Notes under the pieces: generated by a model
Seen by the model: only the letters and a program-made list of their open reading frames with translations
Databases searched by the model: none
Told to the model about the DNA's origin: nothing
Assembly: GCA_004835665.1 (NCBI GenBank)
Contig: RBKR01000026.1
Span: forward strand, 62,001-126,000
Source of the DNA: Phoma sp. XZ068
Taxonomy: Eukaryota; Ascomycota; Dothideomycetes; Pleosporales; Didymellaceae
Reading direction: 5' to 3'
DNA length: 64,000 nucleotides
Part shown: one piece after another, positions 1 through 11,507 of the stretch
Layout of the letters: every line of letters starts with the position of its first letter
How positions within the stretch are numbered: the stretch's first letter is position 1
Translations under genes and position numbers: made by a program

Positions 1-1636
1 ATGTGCCAGACTTGCAGACGGGGCCGGGCACGCAGGAGTCGAAAGAGTGCGACATGAGCGGGTCGCAACCGCCGAGGCAGAAAGCGCCAACACCGCAATC
101 ACCGTACACTGCAAGGCTGTTAGCAGCGCAACACGGGCGCCGGGGTGGAAAAGGACGCACGTGAGCAGCATGGTGTGTCCTCCGGGCAGTGGCTGTTCTT
201 TGTGCATTTTGCGCCGGCATAGGCGGTGCCCGCGAGGGTTGCCGCAGCGAGGACGGCGGAAAAAGCGCCGCGAACCATTATCGCGGGGATGTCGTGTAAG
301 GATGCTAAAAGAGCAGCTCGTGCAGCGTGCAGCTGTCAAAAAACGGTCACCACTCCAACCGGGACGGACGTGCGAATGATGCGCCGGACGTGCCTTCCAA
401 GGATGTTGATGAACAGGCAGGCGTGAAGAGATCCGGGGGAGCAAGCGAATGGGGCAGTGGTCGAAGGGTGGGTATTACGAGGGTGTGTGCCCCTGAAGCG
501 TAGTGGAGCCGTCGGGTGCTGTAGCGAGTGTCGTAGGTCACGTTTGCAGCGACCTGGGGATTAGTAGTAGGAAAGCGACGGACGAGGAACGAAACACGCG
601 GCGGTGCAGGTGAGAGAGGCTTTGTATGAGGGCGCGGCAGCGACGAGGGAGGGAGTACGAGGTGCGCTTAAGCGGATTGGGCCCCAGGGAAGGTGCTATC
701 CAAGTCCGTGACACAAAGCGCCGAGGGTCCCCTTCCCATTCGGTGTGCGCTAGCACCCCATCGAGCTGCTGTTAATGTCAATCCGCGAACCGCGTCTCAC
801 GATTTGCGCCTGGTTATGCCTTCCACTTTGCCATCACGAGCGGCGCAGGCCCGCTGCTTGCCTGAGTGCTTGTCAGCGCGCCCAGTCGCACAATCGCACG
901 GTCAATTGCTCTTCAGGCCGATGTCTGCGATACTTTTTACCCTGCATCGCCACCCTGCAGCTGTTAGCAGCCCTCTAGCGCAATCTCAATAGCGTCCAGT
1001 TATTTTTGGTCGGCCTATCGACAACACCACCCGAGCAGCCCTGCATCGCACAACCCCGCGCCCCACGCGCTCTGTACCCCAACAAACCCTGGAATGTGCA
1101 TCTGTCAGACTGTGTTTTGTTTTGCCTGCGTCATGACGGCTGCCGCGTGCTGCAATGGCTGCAAAACGAAACAGCATTCCTCTTGCTCGTGCGGGCTGTG
1201 GCAGTCGCCCCTGACTGACCGGAAATGCGGCTGCCGAGTACGAGCACAACACCAAGAAATATCTCAGCGCCGTCGTGATGATCTCCGTGGCAGGCCTCAC
1301 AGGTCACATGCAATGCTCGATCGTGGCAAGCTCGTGCGTTTAGGCAATTATTCTCAAACCAAAATTCCGTTTTGCTTATTGGATGCTGATGCATTCCTTC
1401 GTATCACTCGTCAAGCATGACCCTGCGACCATTCCATGAGTCGTGTAACTTTTTCCAAAACCAAAGGTCTGAATATCTCAAACAACCTTGACCAACTCTT
1501 TTGACACTCTCAATGTGCTTACTTTGCAACCATTCAGTCCAGGACAGTCCTGGTGTTTTCACACCTCCACACACTACGTTCAGGCGCACCCTCCATTCCA
1601 GCGCTGTATCACGATGTCTAGCTTCTAGCCAGTCAA
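1..1636. other. No recognisable gene
   Basis: Both strands carry only short overlapping open frames without a recognisable domain, signal peptide or plausible intron-linked continuation. The left part is GC-rich and low in informative structure. It lies downstream of the 3' end of the broken MYND gene, so it may be ordinary intergenic DNA or the edge of a gene outside the window. Confidence 0.5.
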
Positions 1637-4600
1637 CTAAGCCGCATCGTCCCCCACCGCCTTCTCTTGCACCTGCTTGCACATCTGCTTGTGCTTCTTC
1701 CAGTCCTTCTTCTGGCAGTCGGGCGAGCAGTATGGAGCAGTCTTACACTTGGCGCACTTCAGCAGTGAGTTGCCGGCCTTTGTAGTCGCAGCGCCGCACT
1801 TGAGACATTCATCTTTCTTAGCCTTGGTAACTTCCGTGCGAGAACCATTCCCGTACCGCTGCGGTCGAGTCGAGGAGGACCGAACAGCAACGGTGCCGAC
1901 GTCGTCCTTGCTGATGGGAGAGGCGAAGATGACTGGAATGGCGACGCGCACCGCGAGGTGGATGACGCTCTTGAAGCAGTTCGTGCTGGCGAGGTACTTG
2001 TCTGGGAAGATACCAGTACCGCAGCTGCACACGAAGGGCTTGTCAGCTTCCGTGGAGAGAGGAATGCAGCCTTTAACTTGGTACTCGCACGAGTCCTTGT
2101 GCGTCCACTGGCGGCATCGCTCAGCAAAAGCGGGGAGGAGATGCTTCCAAAACAACGTCTCACCGTCGTTAATGTTGATACCGACAAGATTGTTGGACAG
2201 AGCAGCCATAACGGGCGCCAGGTAAGTACACCCACCATCAGGCTGAGGTGGAAGCAGGGTAGCGTCCAAGAACACTGTCTGGTGGGACAGATCCATACGG
2301 ATGCAGTCAACGAGAATAATGCCGACCAACCCGGAAGGCGAAATCAAGCCGAACCAATTCGACCTTTGCGGTCCTTGAAGTCCCGCCATGGCCATGTACA
2401 TGATATGCAAGCTATCTTTCAATCACAAGCGACCAGGCATAGTGAGAGTCTTGTTCGCCCTAACCTCGTCGTACTCCTTGTATTCGGAACCCGACATGGT
2501 TGCTAGATACGTCGTGTGCATAGCTAACCAGCTAGCGGTGTCGACGCGAAGTTTCGGTAGGGAGTCCGGGACAACATATGGCAGATGGTCGAGCGAAGGT
2601 GTCGTTCTATTGAATAAGTCAGACTCTGCTCTAAAGTTCGTAAATGAAATAAGGGCACAATACCCTCGGTGCATATAAATTGGGAATACAGCGTCCGGTC
2701 GTGCGGCCAGGACCTGGAGGCCCGCAACAGGGACTGTGAACTCAATCCATAGCTGACTTCGTGAAATTCTGGTCTTGGCAACTGTAGACTTCACGGGTAA
2801 CGGTATGCCCAGGCGCTGTTCAATTACCGAATCGATATTGAGCTTTAGTTCAAAAGGACTGGGGTGCTCAATAGCAACGGGTGCTGCATTTTGTAAAAGT
2901 ACTTTCGCATCATCGGACACAATATCGTAGCGGACTTGAAGGGAGGCAATGTGTGTGCTCGTTAGGGATGGTGTGATAGTAACAGTCGCAATGCCATCTG
3001 ATTTGTTCAATTAGTCTATTAATTATGAGTGTTAAGGAGTAGACGTACCTGAAACCCGTCCAGGTGGGATAACAGCGCCGACGGACATATGACCAGTGGT
3101 ATTTGGACGGTACTGCGATATATAAACATCCTTCCGGCCAACAGACGACTGATGCAGGTGAAGGAACATTCCTAGCTTCAACATAAAGTGAGCCGCAGCC
3201 GCGGGTGTGTTCTTGAGTGCAAAGACCACGCGAGCGGCTGTATCTCCATATTCTACGAGAGAGCAAGTAGATACCATTGTAGACACAATAAGCGGCGACT
3301 TGCCTTTCCAACCCGCGGTATCTGGGGTAACAGTTACGCTGTACTGATTGGTGAACGCTTTCCCGGATGTCGTGACGGTGCCGAATTCCATTTTGAGACC
3401 AGCGTAGATCGCTTCCTTACCAGATTTAGATGACTGCACCTGCATCTCGCACAGAGGAGTTCCATTCTTATTGTGAATATTTTCGAACATGAGGACTGAC
3501 TTGCGAGGGACCACCAACGTGACGCAGACGGTAGGTGGAATGTTCGTCCATGACCGGAAGGGACCTCGAAGGTCTTGAGGAAAGGTACGTGGGTGCCACC
3601 AATCAAAGATCTGATCCAGCTCCACGAGGGAGAGCATGTCAAGATAGACACAGAGAGACTGGAATTGGTGTGATCCTATGTTGAGGGACTGATCGTTCAG
3701 GATGAGGCCCCCAATAAGTTCTTCCGTGAAAGGTAGCGAGTCAACTACGTTTGAGATCTTGACACATCGCAGCAGAGCTATTAAGCTGGCTCGTGTGTAC
3801 ACCTCATAGGCTTGCAGCTTCTTCCGCAATTGGTCTTTGTTCTGCAGACCAAGCATCGCGAAACGGCCAGCCCAACTCTCATCTGCAAACATCTCCAGGT
3901 AGATCCCGTAGAGGAAGCGAGCCAGATAGGATCGACAAGCTTCCAAAGGATGATGGGTTTACACAACTTGTCCACAGCTCCATGGCTGTGCGGAAGGTCC
4001 GACAGTAAGTCTTCGTTGATATTCCACGAGGCTGTGGCGTTCATCCAATACTGAATAGGCTTAATACCAAGTAGTAAAGCCACTGTTGAGAGGTCACCGC
4101 AAAGCAATATCTTTGCAGATTCTGCAACGTTGGCTTCTCGCGGAAGGAGCATTTCGGTGCGAAGCGTGGAAATCGATCCGCGCTCGAGGAGCGGGGCCGC
4201 AGCGGCGAGGACATTGATACTTCCAAGATGATCAATCAAGTTCGAGGTATCTATCACGTTGAAGCAAGTAGGCGCCGAATTTCCTGTGATGGAGTCACTC
4301 GTGATGAGATGAAGTTCGTCGAAACTCCAGGCGCTACGATACCAGTGTGCATCCCCAGTCTGGCCATGAACCTGCTGATGCTGAAGGACATGGCACAGAG
4401 CAATTGCATCGGCGTTGACAAAGCGAACAGTGACTTTTCTAATGCCCTTGCGGAATGCGCTGCACCATGCCATGAACTGCTCGAATGCCACTTGCAACTC
4501 TTTCGATGCGGATGGCCACATGGTCTTGGCTAATTTTGTGAACAGTGGGGAATCTGTTGTGAGCTGTGTGTAAGCCGGTGCCAGGTGAAAACCTGCAAGT

Positions 4601-5430
4601 GGACATTGCCCATAGTGCAGGATGAGACCACTGCGGAGACATCCGAACATGGGGTTGGCAATGGTAAACTTAGAAATGACCTGTCTGTCATCTAGACACG
4701 TGCCCGTACTCCAGAACGTGCGATATAGCTTCTCCACATCTGCAAGCGCCTCGAACGCCATAGGGGAAGCTGCACGCAGGCCGTCTAGAACAGTACCAGC
4801 GGCCACCATCTCGTCCTGATAGCGTTGAGAAGCTTTCCACTGAGCTCTCAGCAGGGCTTGAATGTTCGCGTATTCTGCTGATGAAGGCTCTGTGGCATAC
4901 AGCTTCCAGAGTTTGGAACGTGCTTTCATTGCAGAAGCGCATCCATGTGGCATAGGGGCCCTCGTTCCAGGTGTTCAGCGACTGAGCATGGTCGAGGAGG
5001 CTCCTAGTGTGCGATTGCAGAACCGCCATAGATTGGGGATCGATGAACACGTGGTAGTAAAGATTCCAAATATGTTCAAGGTGAGCACCCTCCTTGTCAT
5101 TGGCTATAAGGGTCAGAGTAATGGTGTTGCGGGCAATGATCTCCGCTTCCAGATCACAGCAGGTGAAGTCGAGCTTGCGACTGGCTATTACAGAGTCAGA
5201 ACATCATGCAAGAGGGCACTAGGCTAGTGATGAGTTAGGGGAGGGGATGAAGTACCTAATCCTGGGCCACTGTACATGGTGAAGAGAACATTGCGAATAT
5301 CGCCGCAACCTAGCAAAAGCACAGTGGCATCCACCTCAGGTGGGATCCCGTCTGTCAAGCAAACGGCTGGTGTGTTCCCGACTGGATACAGATACGGATT
5401 TTGCGCGATGTGCACCGGCTTCAGCGACAT
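1637..5430 (-). pseudogene. DUF4470 / MYND zinc-finger protein, disrupted
   Basis: The gene runs right to left. The start ATG is at 5430; an N-terminal DUF4470 domain follows, with the motif LLLGCGDIRNVLFTMYSG, then a long conserved helical region, and a C-terminal MYND finger close to the end (CLKCG, CAKCKTAPYCSPDCQ, then a KKHKQMC end). Two GT-AG introns are supported by phase: 5185-5255 and 2998-3048. Three lesions break the frame. The frame moves +1 near 4905-4925, moves back near 3915-3965, and an in-frame TGA lies at 2423-2425. No intron of credible size fits at any of them. The first and last segments share one frame, so the two shifts compensate and about 0.95 kb reads in a displaced but still conserved frame. 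MYND fingers mediate protein-protein contacts; the molecular role of this fungal family is unknown. Sequencing error is the main alternative to pseudogenisation. Confidence 0.8.
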
Positions 5431-6626
5431 GCTGCTGGCTGCACTGTCGTTCTCGGTGATGGAATGAGTCTGCTCTTTAGGATACGATAGAGAGTAGTAA
5501 GAGAAAGAGGGAAAGGATAGCGCGTTTGTTAAAAGCAATGCGCTGGCTGCAAAACTTTTCTCATTTCTTCACTTCACCGATGAAGTCTGCTGCCCGTGTG
5601 CAGAGCATACCCTGCAGACCCGCGTTTGGCTGGTCTCTGATTAGTTGGATATGGAGACAGGTACCCCGCCCATGCTGTTGTGACAGGATGAAAGCTGTCA
5701 TTTCACATCTCTCTGTCCAACCAGCAGCACCCAGCACATAACACCTTTGCAGGACCAGTATGTGTTTGGATTGGCTGTGGCATATTCCGCTGCAGGACCT
5801 AAGGCACAGGCAGATAGTGAGTAAGCAGTCGGTGTTTCAAACACTGGTTGTCTAACAGTGCAGTGTAACCCTTGTATCAGGCGCTCACTCCATGCGCAGA
5901 AGACGCCTTTTACCTACGATAATGGCTCTGAAGCAACATCGTGATATTGTGATTGTAGGACTGGGCCTGCCGAAAAGGTACTTTTCCGAGCCGTCGCAAC
6001 CTCTCATGATCGAGATGAAACTGAGATCACGAGTGTGTGAGAGAGAGAGAGAGGAGGCATTTTCGGAAGTGGGACGTATGAGATCAAGATGCATTGAAGT
6101 GATGGGCATTGTATCAGACAGTGAGAAGGGAAAAAGGAAGCTTATAATTGGATTTTGTGTAGATACAGTGAAGGTTGAGGAGTATATCAGATCTTGGTCT
6201 GTTGAAGTGTGGCAGAGTGGTGAATCGATGAGGAAGTGACGTTCAGACCATGACGGGGCGGCGCAGAAAACCGCGCTAGAAAGGAAGGACAGCTCGCTGG
6301 TGCGCCCTTCGAGGTAGGTTTCCTATTGTAAAACACGAGAGGAATGTCAATACACCTAAGTTGACCTACACTATTTACTACTGAGCATACAGCAACTTGT
6401 ATCAGATGACGAGACTGTAACCTCCACGCATGGTGTTGGAGCTCGGCTGGCTGGTTGTGAACTGTACATGGACCTCGGCACAAAGGTTGCTCCATTGCCG
6501 TGTTCGTACTCCTCACACCTTTGCCTTCACACAACTCGCAGAGACCTAGATATCTACATGCGCCTCTGTTCATGCGGTCTTGAGCCCATGTCATATCTAC
6601 TACACGGCAGCACTTCGCACACTGGT
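5431..6626. other. Intergenic, divergent promoter region
   Basis: The region between the leftward MYND gene and the rightward phosphatase gene. Short open frames on both strands near 5.9-6.2 kb overlap each other antisense and resemble nothing I know. A short GA-rich run lies near 6040-6055. The promoters of both flanking genes should lie here, but I see no unambiguous TATA element. Confidence 0.45.
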
Positions 6627-7235
6627 ATGGGTTGGGTCGATCAGGTACCACGCGCGGGAAAGCTTTACATCGGCGGGCTCTATGCGCTTTATCAGACCGA
6701 CTTGATACGCGCGGCTGGGATAACACATGTACTATCTGTAATCGACTACGATCCGTTACTCCAGGACAAGTTCTCACATCTAAAACACCTTCACATTCGG
6801 GCGGACGATCATCCCAATGAGAATCTACTCCAACACATTCCGGAGGCTGTCGAGTACATCGATCAAGCGCTGAAAAAAGTCCAGAAGGTTGAGAGAACCG
6901 AAAATCCTGCATCTCAAGATGGCACCGATGATGCCGGAGGTGTTTTCGTGCATTGCGCAATGGGCAAATCGCGCTCAGCTACTCTTGTAGTAGCCTATTT
7001 GATGTGGAAGTACCACCTTAGTGCGGAAATGGCGCTAAACCAGCTGTGCGAGGGCAGGCCTGTGTGCGATCCGAATCCAGGGTTCAAGGAGCAGCTGTTG
7101 ATATGGGAAAAGATGTGTAAGAGCAAGTCAGACGAAGAGCGGACGGCAATCTACGAAGAGTGGGAGAGAACAAGTTTCAAAGGCGAATACTGGGAATGGG
7201 ATAAGCGCGCAGAGGAGCTGAAGTCAAAGCTGTAA
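6627..7235 (+). CDS. Dual-specificity protein phosphatase (DUSP12/Yvh1-like catalytic domain)
   Basis: A single-exon protein of 202 residues if started at 6627. That start is preferred because the family-conserved stretch beginning GWVDQVPRAGKLYIGGLYAL follows at once; the open frame extends upstream to 6468 but that part looks non-conserved. The domain is a cysteine-based dual-specificity phosphatase: the signature HCAMGKSRSAT is at about residues 109-119 with nucleophile Cys110 and Arg116, and the acidic pair of RADDHPNENLL near residues 58-68 supplies the likely general acid. It should dephosphorylate Tyr and Ser/Thr residues. Compared with Yvh1, which controls ribosome maturation through a C-terminal cysteine-rich zinc-binding domain, this protein stops after the catalytic domain and a short charged tail, so it is either a stand-alone DUSP or a truncated paralogue. 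Confidence 0.85.
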   Translation: MGWVDQVPRAGKLYIGGLYALYQTDLIRAAGITHVLSVIDYDPLLQDKFSHLKHLHIRADDHPNENLLQHIPEAVEYIDQALKKVQKVERTENPASQDGTDDAGGVFVHCAMGKSRSATLVVAYLMWKYHLSAEMALNQLCEGRPVCDPNPGFKEQLLIWEKMCKSKSDEERTAIYEEWERTSFKGEYWEWDKRAEELKSKL

Positions 7236-7856
7236 GCGGTGGCTGGATATCTACTGAGCACCTCGATGGTCGTGCATTACAATACCTCTCGAGATCATCA
7301 GCATTGCCATGTCGCCAAACCTTCCAGAATCTGCACCGATACGCCTGACCGTTATAGACCTGCTACGTGGTTGGGCAAGGCGTACGCGTTCTAGAATCAA
7401 GTTCAGACCAAAGTTGACATCGGGAATAATTCCGCAACTCTATCTCACTCATGATGACTCCAAACTCGGAACATGTTCACACGCGATGCCCAAAGCTTAC
7501 TGGAAGATCTACAACGGTGATGCCAGCATCAGAGAAGTAGTGAAGTGAGATTCTAGTTCCACAAATTTTCCACAGACAAAAGGCAGCAGAACGGACGGCA
7601 GAGCCTTGTGGCGCTCCTTATACGATGCTACTGCATAGCAGCCACCAACTGAGTTTCAACCGCTCAATATGCAGGTACGAGAATCTTGCAGTCTTGTCAT
7701 TACAGTTCCTTCCGCGGGATGCTTGAATTCCGAAATGCAAGCCGTGACAACAACCGCATGGTCTCAGGGTCCAAAAAACATCGCGCGCCGCTCTGATCTC
7801 CTCGAGCATCTACGATCTTTTCAAGCAGCATACTACGTTTACTCCACGGCCTAGGC
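7236..7856. other. Intergenic region
   Basis: No supported gene. A 79-codon open frame at 7309-7548 has no recognisable family and no detectable signal; I searched here for the zinc-binding tail typical of Yvh1 after the phosphatase stop codon and did not find one. Confidence 0.4.
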
Positions 7857-9317
7857 ATGGCACCTGCACGTGATAAAGAGTTCCTACCAGAGGTCTGGAT
7901 CCTATATTCTCTCGGCACCATATGGATTCTTCTAAGGTTCGCCGTACGAATTCACACACATGGCATTCAAGGACTACGGCTTGACGACGGTCTTGCTTTT
8001 GCTGCACTGTTCTCTTGGACGTTTTTATGCGCCATTACCCAGGGTACATACCACACAGGCACGAACGCAGACTTTACCGCAGCAGAGGTCGCGAAATTCG
8101 ACCAGGAGAAGTTCAATGAAGTCGAGTACGCCAGCAAACTGTTTCTGGGGTCATGGTACGGCTAGTAAGTAGATACAGCTGCGGTGCAAGGCATAGAACT
8201 GATATGTGGAAGCCTTGTCTTGGTCTTCGCACTCAAAGGCATCGTCTTGATCTTGTATCAACGCATCTTCCAGCAGACTTGGCAGATTTTGGTACTGCGC
8301 ATCACGGCCACCCTTTGTGTGTCTGGCTTTGTTGGATTATCATTAGCTCTCAGCCTCAGGTGCCTGCCCTACCGTGAGACGTGGCAGATTGTGCCTCTTC
8401 CACCGATAAGATGTACTGCAGCACCTGAGGTACTCATTACTACGAGTTGCATAAACGCATTAACAGACGTATTTGTATGTTCTCCTCGTCAAGTAACAAA
8501 GGTCTGCAGCAACTAATAAGCTGCAGCTACTTAGTGCTCCCATCTCACTACTCTGGAACTTGAAAAGGCCACTTAGGACGTATGTTTCAAGCCCCTGATC
8601 AGTCCGACTTCCACTCACAGTAGTAGCCGTATCGCCGTTTTCTTGATTCTATCCTCTGGCATATTTGTCCTCGCAGCTTGGTGAGCACTACATTAATTCC
8701 ATCACCATCGAACTGGCCAGTCTAACGAGTGAACAAAGTATAATTCGCGTGTCTCTCACCGTCGTCCCTAACGTCTCTTTTCTCGTTATCGCTCGCTGGG
8801 GCATTCGAGAGTCCTGCATCGCCATCGTCGCGGTCAACGCTGCGAGTCTTCGTCCAAGTATGTCCCGTCTTTCGATCGTGATATTGCGCACAAAGACATT
8901 GACCTGCTCACAGTGTTCCACAAATCATTCTGGGCAAGCACAATACCCGCGCAACGAGCCTGGCAGAAACACAACAATCACGCGTCTATGCCTGCACTAC
9001 ACGCGCACCGGCGTCACAGCACGTCGCAAAGTGGGAACTCAGCCGTAAATTCCACGTCAGTTGGCGAATGGACGATTGATGTCTATCTCCAGCGCGAGCT
9101 GGGCGATGAGCACCTCGGCTTCGAGGATCCGGATTACCAGATAACCCCCGGGTCGCAAAGACTTACCGTTCTACGAAATGCGTTGGGCGGGGTTAATCTG
9201 GAGAAAAGCGGCGGCGTGTCCATAACTGAAGTTGGTGTCCAGGACAATAGCTTTGCTCGAGACGTAGATGGAAGGGACGTCTTCCCAAAAGCACGAACAA
9301 GACAGAGTACAGCGTAG
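7857..9317 (+). CDS. Fungal rhodopsin-domain (SAT4 family) integral membrane protein
   Basis: Six exons give an intact 401-residue protein: 7857-8164, 8213-8474, 8527-8579, 8621-8680, 8739-8857 and 8914-9317. Every junction is GT-AG and phase-consistent (introns 48, 52, 41, 58 and 56 bp). The layout is that of the fungal rhodopsin/SAT4 family: an extracellular N-terminus, seven hydrophobic segments, the CLPYRETWQ loop, LLWNLKRPLR after helix 5, the RWGIRESCIAIVAVNAASLRP helix, and SFW at the start of the cytosolic tail. The tail of about 130 residues is polar and Ser/Thr-rich. Proteins of this family are presumed GPCR-like or membrane sensors of unknown ligand (PTH11 is the best-known relative); the function here is not determined. 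Confidence 0.85.
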
Positions 9318-9617
9318 GTTGTGCAAAACATAATATTTATATTTTGCCATTGGTAATCGTTCGGTCGCCAAAAGAGGACCTGTTTGCTCCGCTTGTGCAA
9401 CTTCTACACCACGCGTTTCCCTGTTCCCATTCACGTAGCTAATCCATTTCGTGGCCATTTTCAGCAACGAGCTGATAGGTAGAATTCATAACGTGCTCGC
9501 ACCGTTGGCTCAGAGACCTGCACATGCTGACGTTAGTAACTGTTTCTGTCGTTCGAGGGAAGACTTACTGAGGATGGATGGCAGGAGAGCACATAGTGAG
9601 CAGCATTTCGAGCGCCA

Positions 9618-11313
9618 TTAATTATTCTCGAGGACACTCCATGCGAGGCCAAGCAATGTCTCTGGTCCAGGACTTGAGGTTAAGCCAAAATACAGACGCT
9701 CAAATCGACCTGTCTCTTCGAGTTCGGCGACGCCCCAGTCTAGCAAATCTATCTTCAAATGGATGCTTTCGGTAGTGCCATCCTCCTTCTCGAATTGCAC
9801 GCAGCGCACGCACCCATCTCCATCCACCCAGACAGTTGGACATTTCAGCAAAAGTTGATCGGGAAACTGGTCAATGACCCTGGAGAGGGCTCGCAAAAGC
9901 TGAGCTCGAAGGGTATGAAGTGCCATAGTTGTGCCTTCGGTACCGTGGAGGAGCACAGAGACAGTTGTATTTGGTTCCCACTCATTGGTACGTAATACCA
10001 GATTGTTGATCTCGATTCGAATATCTCGGTATTTTACTTTTCTCTCCAAATCGAATTGAAGCACGATTTCGTTGTCGAAAGTATAAGCCTCTCCCCAGTC
10101 ATGGACAAGGAAACCTGAACGGAGGTCCCAGGTCCAGTTATCGAGAGCATTGAAGTTTTCAAATGTTGTGATCGACTTCTTCGATGTCAGCTTGGCTACA
10201 TATCTGCGCTCCCTAAGCGCATGAAAAGCGAGCTGCCGCCATTTGCGGTTGACGTGCAATAATTGTAGTGACTCTGTCGCAATATTGCTATAGTGAAGAC
10301 CGCACGGGGGCCGCCTGTGCGGTATGGCCTCGTTGATAATATTCTTCAAGATGTAAGAATCATCCATTAAGCGAACGCTAGCAGCCGGTAGTACCTCCTC
10401 GAGGCGTTTGACATGACCGTCGAATGATAGTTCGTAAACAGTTTCGAATGGGCTGAACTCGCGATCGTCCCAATCATCGTCGTCATCAGGATAGTCTGTC
10501 CAACCTAGACCTGGCTGTACGTCTAACCCAATAAATCGACCATTTCCATATAGGTCTAGGCTAGCCAATGATCTCCGGCAACGGAAGAGAGTCTTCAGAT
10601 CTGAAGGAACACGGCATGGATCCATCAGAACGTGTAGGGTCTTGTTGAAAGATTCGAGTTCATCTGCAGCAACAAGTTCGGAGCAGGGAGATACGCAGAA
10701 AACTAAGCGAAGCTTGGGCCGGAGGACTGGACGTTTTTGGGCGAAGACGATAATGCGCGCTAAAGGTAAGATACTGACACATTCGAGTGAGGTACTGACA
10801 TCGAGTCTAACTCGACGTAAGAGCTTCTGATGCCTCTCACCAATGGTCTCAAACCAGACACCAGCGTTGCCGGCGACTCTAGATGCATCGTAATCATTCG
10901 CCTCGAAAGGGAACACAAAGATATTGGTCGAATAAAGAACGCTTGACGCTTGTGCGTGTATTTGCTGGCATGTAAGTAGGAGGTTGATGCCAGCGACTGG
11001 ATGTGCGAGGGTGGGATATTTGAGGGCGGAGCGGAGCCAGTACGACCTCTTGTAAAGTTCGATGGATTCATGATGTCGGAAGAGTAAATCATAGACATTG
11101 TTCTGGATCTCCGGGGGGAGGTCGAGAAAGGATGGCCTGGAAGGATCGAGACGGACGCCATCTGGGACTGTAGTATAGGACTCCTGAGCTTGAGCGACCG
11201 AAGAGTTTAACTGCAATATCTCGTAAGACGCGGATTTGATGAAAACGGATTATACGTACCGAAGGCGGCGAGGTATGGGCCTCAGACATGTCGATACTAT
11301 TGTGGTTGTCCAT
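9618..11313 (-). CDS. F-box-like / LPPEI-motif protein
   Basis: Two exons, 11313-11260 and 11210-9618, separated by a 49-bp GT-AG intron in phase 0, encode 548 residues. Residues about 45-130 hold the recurrent fungal pattern FLDLPPEIQNNVYDLLF followed by LLLTCQQIHAQASSVLYS, an F-box-like or 2EXR-type module that in true F-box proteins docks Skp1 of SCF ubiquitin ligases. The C-terminal half repeats a weaker version of the same kind of module (SLQLLHVNRKWRQLAFHALRE). This family is large and lineage-specific in filamentous ascomycetes; substrate and function are unknown. The frame is intact. The 18-residue first exon is short, so its start is the least certain part. Confidence 0.75.
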
Positions 11314-11507
11314 ATGGTGCGGATATATAGCTGCGAACTCTGAAAGCTATCGAGCTCTTGATATATAATGAGAAGAAGTGGAAAGGTCAGTCGCCTGGGG
11401 TTTGGCGCCGTTATATATAATCGAGGCCGAATTTTCGAAGTGAAGGTGAAAATGGACTTCACCGAAAAAGTTTCAGGCAACCATGTTGGAGATGAGACCA
11501 CCCCGAC

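Noticed and set aside
8665..9048. 127-codon frame starting inside the rhodopsin-family gene
   Set aside because: It reads through two introns of that gene; the spliced model explains the conserved part.
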